Assembly: GCA_964484395.1 (NCBI GenBank)
Contig: CAZAFM010000043.1
Span: forward strand, 1 to 19,325
Direction of reading: 5' to 3'
Origin: CAZAFM01 sp964484395
Lineage (GTDB): Bacteria > Campylobacterota > Campylobacteria > Campylobacterales > CAZAFM01
Length of the DNA stretch: 19,325 nt
Below, one piece after another: positions 5,476 through 14,100 of this stretch. The stretch's first letter is position 1, and each line of letters begins with the position of its first letter. The translations under genes and the position numbers were made by a program. The notes under the pieces are model-generated. The model saw only the letters and a program-made list of their open reading frames with translations. It was not told the origin of the DNA and made no database searches.

Positions 5476-7386
5476 ATGCAGAAACTAGCTCTTTTTTTCA
5501 TAATATTTGCCATATCTGCTTTTGGGCAAGTCACCTATGAGTTTGACAATGATGACCTTCAGCGCATACTCAAAATAGAAAAAAAGATAGAAGAAATCCA
5601 AGCAAATAAAGAGAGCACAGACACCTTAAAAGAACTAAAAAAACAGAGAAATGAAGCTATAGAGGTTTTTTTGGATGATTTAAAATCTGGGGAGACTAAG
5701 CTTGTAGATTTACAAGAAACTAGTAAAAAACTTCTTCTTTTAAATGAAACAAGAGATGAGCTACAAGATAAATCAAGTCTAGAATATAAAAATCTCTCTT
5801 TAGAGATTATATCTTTGAAGATGACTCAAGGTCTTGTAAATTTTGTTAATCATACTACTGAGATTATAGAGGGCTTTAAGGACAGTAGTGGCTTTGAGAA
5901 GTCGCTACTTGATTTTAAAGAGTCCATTACAATAGACTTAAACTCATACCAAAACACCTTGACACTCATAGAAGACAAGGATCACACTTCAGTCTTAGAA
6001 CTTCGGTTTTTGGAGTTATATAGTGAGTGTAAGAGTAAGCAACTAGTGTTTGATGCGATATACAAGTATGCAAAAAACAGGATAGTGGAGTTTCAAAAGT
6101 CAAACAGATTAATAGATTTTTTTGATATAAAATCCCTCATTCTCTTTGTAGACTCAAGACCAGAAATCACAGAGTATAGCAGAGCTACTAAGTCAGTTTT
6201 GAATGTCACTATTGGACAGATTATTGCATCTATTGTTGTGTTTTTGGTCATAGTGGCTTTTAAAAACATCATCATACCAATTACTATAGCTACACTTGAG
6301 CGACTTTTGAAAAACAAAGAGGAGAGAGATAAACAAAAATCAGCAGGGGTTAAGAAAAGCAAACTTCATCTTTTCCTAAAAAACTCTCTCCATAGACCGG
6401 TTAGCTATTTGATTTATGTTTTTGCAACTGACCTTGCACTTAGGGTTCTAACCATAAACTCAAATCCTGAAACACTTAAGTACTTTTTTGATGTTTTTTA
6501 TATGATTATTATTGTGTGGATGCTTTTTAGTCTACTTAATAATGCAGTATCTCACTACTCAAACAGCTTCTTAAAAAAATACCCAAATATCCGAGGAGAG
6601 ATGGTTAACTTCTTGGTAAATCTCCTAAAGTTCATAATAACTACAACCGCTCTTGTCATACTACTTAACAATATGGGGTTTAATGTTACAGGGTTAGTAG
6701 CCTCTCTTGGGATTGGTGGTTTAGCAGTAGCATTAGCCGCTAAAGACACACTTAGTAATATATTTGGCTCTATATCTATCATTATGGATAATATGTTTTC
6801 TCAAGGAGACTGGATAGTGACTGATAAGGGTGAGGGAACCATCGTTGATATAGGTATGAGGACAACTAAGATAAGAACTTTTGATAATGCTATGATATTT
6901 CTACCAAACTCATACCTAGCAAATACAGATATAAAAAACTGGAACAAAAGAAAAATAGGAAGACGAATCATGATGCACATAGGTGTCACTTATGGCTCTA
7001 GAATGGAGGATATACTACAAGCAGTAGAAGATATAAGAGAGATGCTAGTAAATCACAAAGATATAGCAAACCCTAAAAACAACTATGAGTATAGTGAAGC
7101 TGTATTTGATAGGATAGTTGTAAAAGAGGATCAACTAGGTATCAAAAACACACTTCTTGTCTATCTAGACCAGTACTCTTCAAGCTCCATAGATATACTA
7201 ATCTACTGTTTTAGCAAGACAGTCAATTGGGATGAATGGTTAAGTGTGAAGCAAGATGTAATGGTAAAAGTATCAGAAATATTAAAAGCAAACAACCTAG
7301 AGTTCGCTTTCCCTTCACAGAGTGTATATCTAAAAAACGAAGGTGGCTCGCCTTTTGAGATAGGAGATAGAAGAGTTGTAGACTAA
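5476..7386 (+). CDS. Large MscS-family mechanosensitive channel
   Basis: This 636-residue protein starts with a signal peptide (1-17, ending SAFG) and a helical, probably periplasmic domain (about 25-210) with long Lys/Glu-rich coiled-coil stretches. Membrane segments follow at about 243-264, 308-325, 337-357 and 377-398. The MscS core is clear: the pore helix region GLVASLGIGGLAVALAAKDT (406-425), then the beta domain with DNMFSQGDWIV (438-448), GTIVDIGMRTTKIRT (454-468) and PNSYLANTDIKNW (477-489). MscS channels open when the membrane is stretched and release solutes on osmotic downshock. The extra N-terminal domain makes it longer than E. coli MscS (286 residues), as in MscK-like members. 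The gene ends one base before the convergent restriction gene, which leaves no room for a terminator. Confidence 0.92.
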   Translation: MQKLALFFIIFAISAFGQVTYEFDNDDLQRILKIEKKIEEIQANKESTDTLKELKKQRNEAIEVFLDDLKSGETKLVDLQETSKKLLLLNETRDELQDKSSLEYKNLSLEIISLKMTQGLVNFVNHTTEIIEGFKDSSGFEKSLLDFKESITIDLNSYQNTLTLIEDKDHTSVLELRFLELYSECKSKQLVFDAIYKYAKNRIVEFQKSNRLIDFFDIKSLILFVDSRPEITEYSRATKSVLNVTIGQIIASIVVFLVIVAFKNIIIPITIATLERLLKNKEERDKQKSAGVKKSKLHLFLKNSLHRPVSYLIYVFATDLALRVLTINSNPETLKYFFDVFYMIIIVWMLFSLLNNAVSHYSNSFLKKYPNIRGEMVNFLVNLLKFIITTTALVILLNNMGFNVTGLVASLGIGGLAVALAAKDTLSNIFGSISIIMDNMFSQGDWIVTDKGEGTIVDIGMRTTKIRTFDNAMIFLPNSYLANTDIKNWNKRKIGRRIMMHIGVTYGSRMEDILQAVEDIREMLVNHKDIANPKNNYEYSEAVFDRIVVKEDQLGIKNTLLVYLDQYSSSSIDILIYCFSKTVNWDEWLSVKQDVMVKVSEILKANNLEFAFPSQSVYLKNEGGSPFEIGDRRVVD

Positions 7387-7387
7387 A

Positions 7388-9070
7388 TTATGATGCCCAT
7401 TCTGGTATTGAAATTTGAATAAATTCTTGCCATTTTTGTTCATCATCACATGTTTGATTATATACCCATTGCTGTTCAAGCCAATTTTTTAGCACTTCAG
7501 GATTGTTAAAATTTTTTTCAACACCAACCCTCACAAAATCAATAAACTGCTCTATTGAAAGTGGTATTATTTTAGTCTTACCGCCATAAAGCCTAGTATT
7601 TATTCTATTCAAATTGAAATAATGAGCAAGTGTTCCTTCACTAATTTTAGGGGCAACAAAAAGGCAATACACCTCTTTCATGAAGAGTTCTTTGGCTTTG
7701 CCATAATGCCTAGGAACAGACTCTGATTCCATATTGTATTGAGTATTCCCACTTGACATTGTAACCTCTGTAATAATGCCAAAATCATCAAAATCAGATT
7801 CAATATCAGGTTGATTTCCAGGAGCAAAACTTAGTGGCATTCCATCTATATCCATGATAAAATTACCATCAACTCTTTTTGCATAATTTAGCATAACTAA
7901 TGCTCTCCAAACATTCCACTCTAAAAACAAAGCAGCATCTGGAACATCTTTTTTCCTAATTTTATCAAAAACATCAAGGATATCCGGAAGCTCTTTAAAA
8001 TCTTTTAACTCTTTTTTCTTTCTATCTATATTTTCTGTTTTAATTCTATCCTTTAAATCTTCGTAAAAATCTTTTAAGCTTTCAATATCAGCAGTATTGT
8101 CAATTTCACTGATACCTAAATTTTTAATCTTAGCAATCAACAACTCTTTATCATCAGATAGTAGAGATAGTTCAAAGGGATTAAACATATATGACTTAAA
8201 ACCACTAACAGATTCAAATTTTATAGCATCTCGTGGTGTATTTTCTAGTATGTAATCAACTTCATCAATCTTTTGAGGTGAAATTACTAAACGGAAGGTT
8301 TTTTTCTGAAAAGTAACCAACTCAGTAGCTCTTAAATAGCGGACAAAAGCATCAGCATAATCTTTCATGTTTGCTGTTTTTGTCTTGATAAAATTTTTTA
8401 ATGATAAATCAGAGCTTTCTCTAGTTTTAAATGCCTTATCTGTAAACTCACTGTTGTAAATTTCACCTATTTCAATCTTAAAACACTCATTAATATAAGT
8501 TTTCCTGCTTCCCTTGTATCTCTTTGCATTTTTTCTAAATGATTTTATTTTATTTACAACTGTGTCAAACTTGTTTATATTAATGATTTGTGAGAAAAAA
8601 AGTGCTATTTCAGTCTTTGATAGACTATCAACCTCTCTAATCAAACGAAGTAGCTCCAAATATGGTCGAACATTAAACTCAACTATTCTTGATTGGGTAT
8701 GATAAGGAGAGGGTAGTTGAAATTTTAAAAGCTGTCTTGTGAAAGTTTCATCTAACCTTTTTTCAGAGAGAAGCAATTCGCCAGCTTTTGTTAGTTTAAT
8801 TTCAGGTGTTAAATCAATAAATCCAAATGCCTTTGGGGCTCTTGTTATTCTATCTCTTGCGGCTAGTGCTGGATTTGCTGGAAAGACCTCACCCTCATAA
8901 TAGTCTGAATTGTATAGCTGTTTAAAAAAGTCAGTTTGAACTTTTTCATTACTAGACCACTGCAAGCCAGAAAAATTCTCAGATAGAATCCTAATTTCTG
9001 GTATTATTTTTTCAACTGTCCTTGGTGATGTAAAGGCAAACAAAGCCTTTGTTTTGGTCAAATGCGCCAC
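7388..9070 (-). CDS. AlwI-family type II restriction endonuclease
   Basis: The 560-residue protein matches the AlwI family by its start (AFTSPRTVEKIIPEIRILSE), the block NPALAARDRITRAPKAFGFI (66-85) and the C-terminal nuclease region. There, Glu384 (LFLEWNVWRAL), Asp422 in a PDIE context and Glu435 in EVT fit a PD-(D/E)XK site in which the last Lys is replaced by Thr. AlwI cuts beside GGATC; related enzymes of this family recognise GAGTC. The target here is not visible from sequence. The start is GTG 9070, preceded by GGGA, four bases after the methylase ends, so the two genes form one unit with the methylase first, as is usual for safety. Codon use (fewer CTA and ATA codons than neighbours) suggests acquisition. 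Confidence 0.85.
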   Translation of the reverse strand: MAHLTKTKALFAFTSPRTVEKIIPEIRILSENFSGLQWSSNEKVQTDFFKQLYNSDYYEGEVFPANPALAARDRITRAPKAFGFIDLTPEIKLTKAGELLLSEKRLDETFTRQLLKFQLPSPYHTQSRIVEFNVRPYLELLRLIREVDSLSKTEIALFFSQIININKFDTVVNKIKSFRKNAKRYKGSRKTYINECFKIEIGEIYNSEFTDKAFKTRESSDLSLKNFIKTKTANMKDYADAFVRYLRATELVTFQKKTFRLVISPQKIDEVDYILENTPRDAIKFESVSGFKSYMFNPFELSLLSDDKELLIAKIKNLGISEIDNTADIESLKDFYEDLKDRIKTENIDRKKKELKDFKELPDILDVFDKIRKKDVPDAALFLEWNVWRALVMLNYAKRVDGNFIMDIDGMPLSFAPGNQPDIESDFDDFGIITEVTMSSGNTQYNMESESVPRHYGKAKELFMKEVYCLFVAPKISEGTLAHYFNLNRINTRLYGGKTKIIPLSIEQFIDFVRVGVEKNFNNPEVLKNWLEQQWVYNQTCDDEQKWQEFIQISIPEWAS

Positions 9071-9073
9071 TAT

Positions 9074-10033
9074 TTATTCCCAAAATACATTTTCATCAGC
9101 ACTTGAAGATTTTGGTTGTAAGATATCTATACCATTTTTAATATAATGCTCAACCCTGCTCCGTGAAATTTCGATAGATTTTTCTGAAATATCACAACCA
9201 ATAAATTTACAGTTATTTTTCATAGCAGCTATAGCTGACGAAGCACTTCCCGTGAATGGGTCACAAACAACAAAATCTTTTTCAGAGCTTGCATAAATCA
9301 TGGCTTGAAAAACTTCTACAGGTTTTTGGGTTGGATATTTTGCATTATGAATTCTTTTAAACCTCCAAACATCTGGAAATCTTCTATTTCTAATTTTTCT
9401 AGAATTTCCATTTGTAGCAAACACTATATATTCATGCCTCCTCCTGAAATAATGCCCCATTCCAATGTTAACTTTATCCCAAGTAATTATATTTTTCACA
9501 TCAAAAAAATCTCTTACAATGCCACCTAGAGTAAGCAACGAGAAAGAGTCAAACATTATATAGATGTGACCTGTTGATTTTTTAAGCACTCTCTGACATT
9601 CAGTAAGAAAGAGAGAGTAGTTTTCCTCAGAGTCTTTAAACTCATCAAACCATTTAGCATCTTCTTTGCCTTTTTCAGCGTATTTACCAACTATCCGCCC
9701 TTTCCCTAGTTGGAGCTTATTATTTAAGCCAGAATATGCAGGGTCAGTAACTATTAAATCAACACTATTTGATGGAATTTTTTTTAAAAAAGAGATTGCA
9801 TCATCCTTATATATTTTTACCCTATCATCAGATGATATGAATGCTGAATTGTGCTGACTTAAAGCTTTATCAATTCTACTCTCTTGATTTTCAATAAATG
9901 ATAAAATTGTATCTTGGTATTTTTGTGGAATTGAATTATCTATAAGAATGTCAATCTTTTCATTGCATAAATACTCAACTAGCAACTCTCTATCTATCTT
10001 AAAATCGTTTACAATGCTATCAATCATCAACAT
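9074..10033 (-). CDS. Site-specific DNA adenine methyltransferase of the AlwI-type system
   Basis: This enzyme should methylate the site cut by the neighbouring endonuclease. Numbered from ATG 10033 (319 residues), the catalytic motif DPAY (97-100, in IVTDPAYSG) comes before the SAM-binding motif DPFTGSASSAIAA (258-270) with IGCDIS after it. This order is that of the beta class. KYPTQKP (232-238) is the usual block before the SAM motif. An N-terminal helical part of about 70 residues precedes the catalytic domain. I prefer ATG 10033 because GAGGG (10040-10044) lies six bases before it; ATG 10039 touches that site. Adenine rather than N4-cytosine as target is inferred from the AlwI family and not from the motif alone. 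Confidence 0.82.
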   Translation of the reverse strand: MLMIDSIVNDFKIDRELLVEYLCNEKIDILIDNSIPQKYQDTILSFIENQESRIDKALSQHNSAFISSDDRVKIYKDDAISFLKKIPSNSVDLIVTDPAYSGLNNKLQLGKGRIVGKYAEKGKEDAKWFDEFKDSEENYSLFLTECQRVLKKSTGHIYIMFDSFSLLTLGGIVRDFFDVKNIITWDKVNIGMGHYFRRRHEYIVFATNGNSRKIRNRRFPDVWRFKRIHNAKYPTQKPVEVFQAMIYASSEKDFVVCDPFTGSASSAIAAMKNNCKFIGCDISEKSIEISRSRVEHYIKNGIDILQPKSSSADENVFWE

Positions 10034-10140
10034 TAACATCCCTCATACAAAATCTCATAAAATATATCTTTGTTAGTATCTAAAGGTTCTATAGTTATAT
10101 CTAGCACTATATTTATAAAACACACATCTGCTTCTATACC
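10033..10140 (-). pseudogene. Possible tail of a disrupted gene before the methylase
   Basis: Between a TAG at 10141-10143 and a TAA at 10033-10035 one frame is open for 35 codons. It reads GIEADVCFINIVLDITIEPL and continues to a final ILYEGC. It has no ATG. Its ATA- and CTA-rich codons look like the chromosomal neighbours and unlike the restriction genes. It ends inside the methylase start. It may be the end of a host gene cut by the arrival of the restriction pair. I do not recognise it. Confidence 0.25.
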
Positions 10141-10180
10141 CTAAAATTTGAAAATATTGTATCATAACCAAAAGAGTGTT

Positions 10181-10690
10181 TCAATCCTCACTACCCTTTT
10201 TCGCTTTATCTTTTAGACTCTTCTCTAGTCTAACAGAGTATATCCAGAGTCTGTTTATGAGGTAGTAAAATATCGATGCAAAGAGTGTCGAATAAAAAAA
10301 TGCTCCAATATACAAAGGTATAAAAATATCATCTATATGCTCTTTAAACCACTCTAGAGTTAGCTCAACACTAGTAACACTATTTCCTAATATCATACTT
10401 CCAGTTAGATACTCTATGTAGTACATAAAGGGCATTGTGACAGGATTACTAATCCATACCATAATAAAAGATAGAGGAATATTGAACCTAAAAACAGGAA
10501 AAAGAGCTACAAGTGCTAGCATCTGAAAAGGCATAGGTATAAAAGCTATAAAAAGCCCTATAGATATACCTCTTGATACAGAACGCCTATTAATTGCAAC
10601 GGCTTCTCGTGGGATTTTGTACTTATCTAGAAACTCCTCTAGCTTCTTTTTGTCTTTGTGCTGTGTTTTTTTTGCAAACCTTCTAATCAT
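10181..10690 (-). CDS. DUF2062 family membrane protein
   Basis: The 169-residue protein carries the DUF2062 signature: a basic N-terminus (MIRRFAKKTQHKDKKKLEEF), then SVSRGISIGLFIAFIPMPFQ (38-57), a hydrophobic stretch, and the block WISNPVTMPFMYYIEYLTG (79-97), the most conserved part of the family. A last hydrophobic segment lies at about 131-151. Family members are inner-membrane proteins of unknown role, sometimes beside glycosyltransferases; nothing similar is here. It is transcribed away from the LuxP operon, with 178 bases between the two starts. A weak GAGCGGG lies before the ATG. Confidence 0.85.
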   Translation of the reverse strand: MIRRFAKKTQHKDKKKLEEFLDKYKIPREAVAINRRSVSRGISIGLFIAFIPMPFQMLALVALFPVFRFNIPLSFIMVWISNPVTMPFMYYIEYLTGSMILGNSVTSVELTLEWFKEHIDDIFIPLYIGAFFYSTLFASIFYYLINRLWIYSVRLEKSLKDKAKKGSED

Positions 10691-10830
10691 ACCCGCTCAT
10701 TAATTTAAATTGCCAAATTCTAACCTATATATGTTTAAATTTACAGCTAGAAAAGCAGTAGAAGATACAGAGTTTTCACTATAGATTATATAAAAAATAA
10801 CAAAACTATTTGTACTACACTACTTATATA

Positions 10831-10839
10831 TGCTATAAT
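10831..10839 (+). promoter_or_regulatory. Extended -10 promoter of the LuxP operon
   Basis: TGCTATAAT at 10831-10839 is an extended -10 (TG-n-TATAAT). TTTGTA at 10809-10814 is a weak possible -35. The start codon at 10869 follows 29 bases later, with AAAAAGG (10856-10862) six bases before it. The rest of the 178-base divergent region shows no clear operator. Confidence 0.55.
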
Positions 10840-10868
10840 AATACTCTTTTTAACAAAAAAGGTCTATA

Positions 10869-11957
10869 ATGCGTTTAGTGATATTAGCTTTTATAATTTT
10901 TAGCTCTCTACTTCTGGCTCATGATAGTGAATATATACATGTGGATGATTTTTTTATAAAATTCCCAGAAGAAAAACTAAAACACGAAAATTTTAATACC
11001 CTTGTACAAAATAATCCTATAAAAGTATCAAAAAAGCAGTTAAAACCGATAAAAATCTCCATTGTCTATCCGGGTAAACAAATAGGTGACTACTGGCGAC
11101 GAAGTAAGGTCTCTTTTGAAAAAAGACTTCAAAAACTCGGCATAGAGTATGAGCTAAAAGACTACTTCACTAAGCCAAATACTGAGATAAGAGAACAAGC
11201 AAGGCAGATATTAGAAAGCATAAACGATGGCTCTGATTATCTTATCTTTACACTTGAAGCAACAAAACACAAAAAGCTAATTGAACAACTAAGAAGAGTA
11301 CAAAAGCCAAAACTCATACTACAAAACATAACCACCCCTCTAAAGGAGTGGAAAGAGAGAGGACCTTTTTTGTATGTAGGGTTCGACCATATAGAGGGCT
11401 CAAAAATGATAGCTGACTATCTTATTAAAACAGTAAGCAAAAACGCAAAATACGGTGTCCTCTTTCACACTAAAGATGGCTATTTAAGTGAGATGAGAGG
11501 TGATAGCTTCATAGATTATATAGATAAAAACACAGACTTTAAGTTAGTAGATTCATACTATACTGAGATGGACTTTGATAGAGCCTATAATTCCACTAAG
11601 GCATTAGTAGAAAAAAATCCAAACCTAGACTTCATCTATGCGTGCTCTACAGATATAGCCTATGGTGCGCTAAGAGCGCTAAAAGAGCTTCAAAGGAAGG
11701 ATATTATAATAAATGGCTGGGGTGGAGGCACAAAAGAGCTAGCTTCTATAAAAAATGGAGACCTTGCAGTAACGGCTATGAGAATGAATGATGATAACGG
11801 AATAGCTATGGCAGAAGCCATTAAGCTTGATTTAGAAAGAAGAGGCGATGAGATTCCTACTGTTTTTTCAGGAAAGATAGAGCTTATAAATAGCCAAAAC
11901 ATAGATAAGGTAGATACTTTGATAGATAGAGCATTTATATATTCTGGTAGACAATAA
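10869..11957 (+). CDS. luxP: LuxP-like autoinducer-2 binding periplasmic protein
   Basis: This 362-residue periplasmic sugar-binding-type protein has a signal peptide (about 1-17, ending LLLA) and resembles Vibrio harveyi LuxP along its whole length. Segments that match as I recall them: SIVYPGKQIGDYW (64-76), LIFTLEATKHKK (125-136), LILQNITTPLKEW (149-161), FLYVGFDHIEGS (167-178), FIYACSTDIAYGA (255-267), INGWGGGTKEL (281-291) and MRMNDDNGIAMAEAIK (304-319). The LuxP residues known to hold borated AI-2 map as Gln71, Trp76, Asn153, Arg210, Thr261, Trp284 and Arg305. Only the Vibrio Ser79 is changed (Gly73). Both arginines that stabilise the borate are kept. LuxP passes the signal to LuxQ, and a LuxQ-like kinase follows nine bases later. 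Ribose or another furanose is the main alternative ligand. Confidence 0.9.
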   Translation: MRLVILAFIIFSSLLLAHDSEYIHVDDFFIKFPEEKLKHENFNTLVQNNPIKVSKKQLKPIKISIVYPGKQIGDYWRRSKVSFEKRLQKLGIEYELKDYFTKPNTEIREQARQILESINDGSDYLIFTLEATKHKKLIEQLRRVQKPKLILQNITTPLKEWKERGPFLYVGFDHIEGSKMIADYLIKTVSKNAKYGVLFHTKDGYLSEMRGDSFIDYIDKNTDFKLVDSYYTEMDFDRAYNSTKALVEKNPNLDFIYACSTDIAYGALRALKELQRKDIIINGWGGGTKELASIKNGDLAVTAMRMNDDNGIAMAEAIKLDLERRGDEIPTVFSGKIELINSQNIDKVDTLIDRAFIYSGRQ

Positions 11958-11966
11958 GGATGCTAG

Positions 11967-13751
11967 ATGAGGCATAGAGAGTTTAGGCTAAATAGTCTTA
12001 TAAGCTTAGTCATAGTATCTATAATGCTAGCAGGAAGCTCACTATTCCTATATCAAGCGAACATCAGCACAACAGCTAAAATAAACTCACTTCTAAGTCA
12101 TGAGTTTGATACAGACATGAAAGTCACAAATCTAATATTAGAAGAACGGTATAAAGATATGCTCTATTCTGAACTAGATGATATGGATGAGCAAATCACC
12201 TTACTGCTAAAAAGTGGCAAAAGCTTTGAAGAGCTATCAGACAACTCTCCTATAAACTTTAGTAACAAGATAGATATTGCATTTCTAAAAGCAGTAGATA
12301 GTAGTCAATTTTATGATATTAGCTTTAGTGTAATAGATACTCGCCCAATGATAGAAAAACTAATAAATCAAGATATTGAGACCAACAATAGAGTAGTTAT
12401 CATCTATGTAAAAAATATGGGTGATGTGATGCTTGGGTCAAAAAAAATAGTTGACCCAATAACTGGTAGAGTTCTAGGATGGGTATATGCTGGTGTTGTT
12501 TTAAACAGAAACTTCTCTTTACTACAAGACATAAAAAAGCTAACTGGCTCAGAAGCACTAGCTCTTTTTCATGGTGATAATATTATCTCAACAACTAGTG
12601 ATAGTGAGGATTCAAGTGCTCTTTTTGCTCACATTGAGTCAAATCCACTACAAAATAAAATAGATAGATACAAGAACTATGTATATATGACTAAACCAAT
12701 TATTTTTAATAATGAAAAAACTGATCTAAAAATAACACTAATCAAATCATCAAGTATATTTGAGGAGCTCAAGCAGGACAACTACAGAAATATTATAGTC
12801 ATAATAGTTCTAACACTTCTTATTATCATAGCCCTTGAGATACTTATAAAAAAACTATTTGTAAGACCTTTAGAGAGGCTCCATCTTTTTGCCAAAGGTG
12901 ATATTAACCAAAACAGAGAGCCAAGATACAAAAAAACACTCATAAAAGAGATGAATGATATAGGCACAAATCTACAAAACCTAATCCTAAACCTACAGCA
13001 AACAAACACAGACCTACAAAAAAGAGTGGATGAGGAAGTAGAGACAGTAAGGAAAAAAGATAGAATCATACTTGAACAATCCAGACAAAACGCGCTAATA
13101 GAGCTACTTATCAACCTAGCACACCAATGGAGACAGCCTCTAAATGTCATAGCTCTTAAAGCCATAAACATAGATGATATACTCGAATATGAGGCTTTTA
13201 ACAAAACTCAGATAAGAACAATAGCAAACTCCATAGTTAACCAAACAAAGGAGCTAAGTAACCTTATAACAGAATTTACAATATTTTATGAAAAAGGTGA
13301 TGATGTAGTTTTTAACATCCATAATGAGATAGACACAGCTATAAGGTTCCTACACACCTCAACACTAGAAATACAGAACAAAACAGACAGTAGTCTCAAT
13401 ATAAAAGGTGATATAAAAGCTTATGTAGAGATAGTTGGCTCTATAATAAAAAACTCAAATGAAGCAGCCTCAAAAAGAGGTATAGATGAAGCATTAATAA
13501 CTATAAGCTCAAAAGAGGATGAAGAGTACATTTACATAGAGTTCAAAGACAACTGCGGTGGCTTAGATGAAGATATCAAAGATAGGCTATTTGAACCATA
13601 CACTACTACAAACTTCAAATCCAGAAACAGAGGGTTAGGGCTTTTTATGGCTCAAAACTTAGCAATCTATAGATTGAATGGTATAATATCAGCAAAAAAT
13701 TGTGATGATGGTGCACTACTAATACTAAAGGTGAAAAATGCAAAACAGTGA
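11967..13751 (+). CDS. LuxQ-like membrane histidine kinase without fused receiver
   Basis: The 594-residue kinase has a membrane segment at 11-29, a periplasmic sensor (30-274), a second membrane segment (275-293), a HAMP-like linker (296-345), a coiled coil, and a kinase core: His386 in LAHQWRQPLN, an N-box around Asn496/Asn498, DNCGG (528-532), and the ATP-lid block RGLGLFMAQN (555-564). The sensor block DPITGRVLGWVYAGVVLNRN (163-182) strongly resembles the same region of Vibrio LuxQ, the periplasmic domain that binds LuxP. Vibrio LuxQ is a hybrid with its own receiver; this protein ends after the ATPase domain. AAGGA (11956-11960) sits six bases before the start. The gene overlaps the next one by 14 bases. 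The LuxP partnership is inferred from position and sensor resemblance. Confidence 0.85.
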   Translation: MRHREFRLNSLISLVIVSIMLAGSSLFLYQANISTTAKINSLLSHEFDTDMKVTNLILEERYKDMLYSELDDMDEQITLLLKSGKSFEELSDNSPINFSNKIDIAFLKAVDSSQFYDISFSVIDTRPMIEKLINQDIETNNRVVIIYVKNMGDVMLGSKKIVDPITGRVLGWVYAGVVLNRNFSLLQDIKKLTGSEALALFHGDNIISTTSDSEDSSALFAHIESNPLQNKIDRYKNYVYMTKPIIFNNEKTDLKITLIKSSSIFEELKQDNYRNIIVIIVLTLLIIIALEILIKKLFVRPLERLHLFAKGDINQNREPRYKKTLIKEMNDIGTNLQNLILNLQQTNTDLQKRVDEEVETVRKKDRIILEQSRQNALIELLINLAHQWRQPLNVIALKAINIDDILEYEAFNKTQIRTIANSIVNQTKELSNLITEFTIFYEKGDDVVFNIHNEIDTAIRFLHTSTLEIQNKTDSSLNIKGDIKAYVEIVGSIIKNSNEAASKRGIDEALITISSKEDEEYIYIEFKDNCGGLDEDIKDRLFEPYTTTNFKSRNRGLGLFMAQNLAIYRLNGIISAKNCDDGALLILKVKNAKQ

Positions 13752-14100
13752 TAATCTAAAAAACAAGAGTATTCTTTATGTAGAAGATGATAGTGAGACG
13801 GTTGAGGTTTTTAAGCTCATACTTTCTCGCTTTATAAAAGAGATACATACCGCAAGTAACGGAAAAGAGGGCTTAGAGATGTACAAAGAGCTTAAGCCTG
13901 ATATAATTATTACAGATATTGAGATGCCTATTATGAGCGGACTAGAGCTTCTAAATGAGATAAAAAAAGATGACCCAAATAAGCCAGTTGTAATCATCAC
14001 TGCTTTTAGAGATGAGGCTCATAATGCAAAAAATGCAGATGCAGTCCTAATAAAACCAATAAACAGATTAGAACTACAAGAGATTTTAGGCAGACTATGA
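13738..14100 (+). CDS. Single-domain response regulator (CheY-like receiver)
   Basis: The whole 120-residue protein is one receiver domain. The acidic pair is Asp17-Asp18 (YVEDD), the phospho-acceptor is Asp60 (ITDIEMP), Thr88 (IITAF) and Lys106 (IKP) complete the active site. There is no DNA-binding or enzymatic output domain, so it must act through protein contact or pass phosphate on. It starts inside the end of the LuxQ-like gene (14-base overlap; AAAGGTG lies just before the ATG) and overlaps the next kinase by four bases. Tight coupling suggests that it serves both kinases: a target of the upstream one and a partner or phosphate sink for the downstream one. Confidence 0.9.
   Translation: MQNSDNLKNKSILYVEDDSETVEVFKLILSRFIKEIHTASNGKEGLEMYKELKPDIIITDIEMPIMSGLELLNEIKKDDPNKPVVIITAFRDEAHNAKNADAVLIKPINRLELQEILGRL

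Noticed and set aside
12782..13204. 140-codon antisense frame inside the LuxQ-like gene
   Set aside because: It is a shadow of the kinase gene: rich in Ser, Phe and Arg with no domain, while the + frame has clear kinase motifs.
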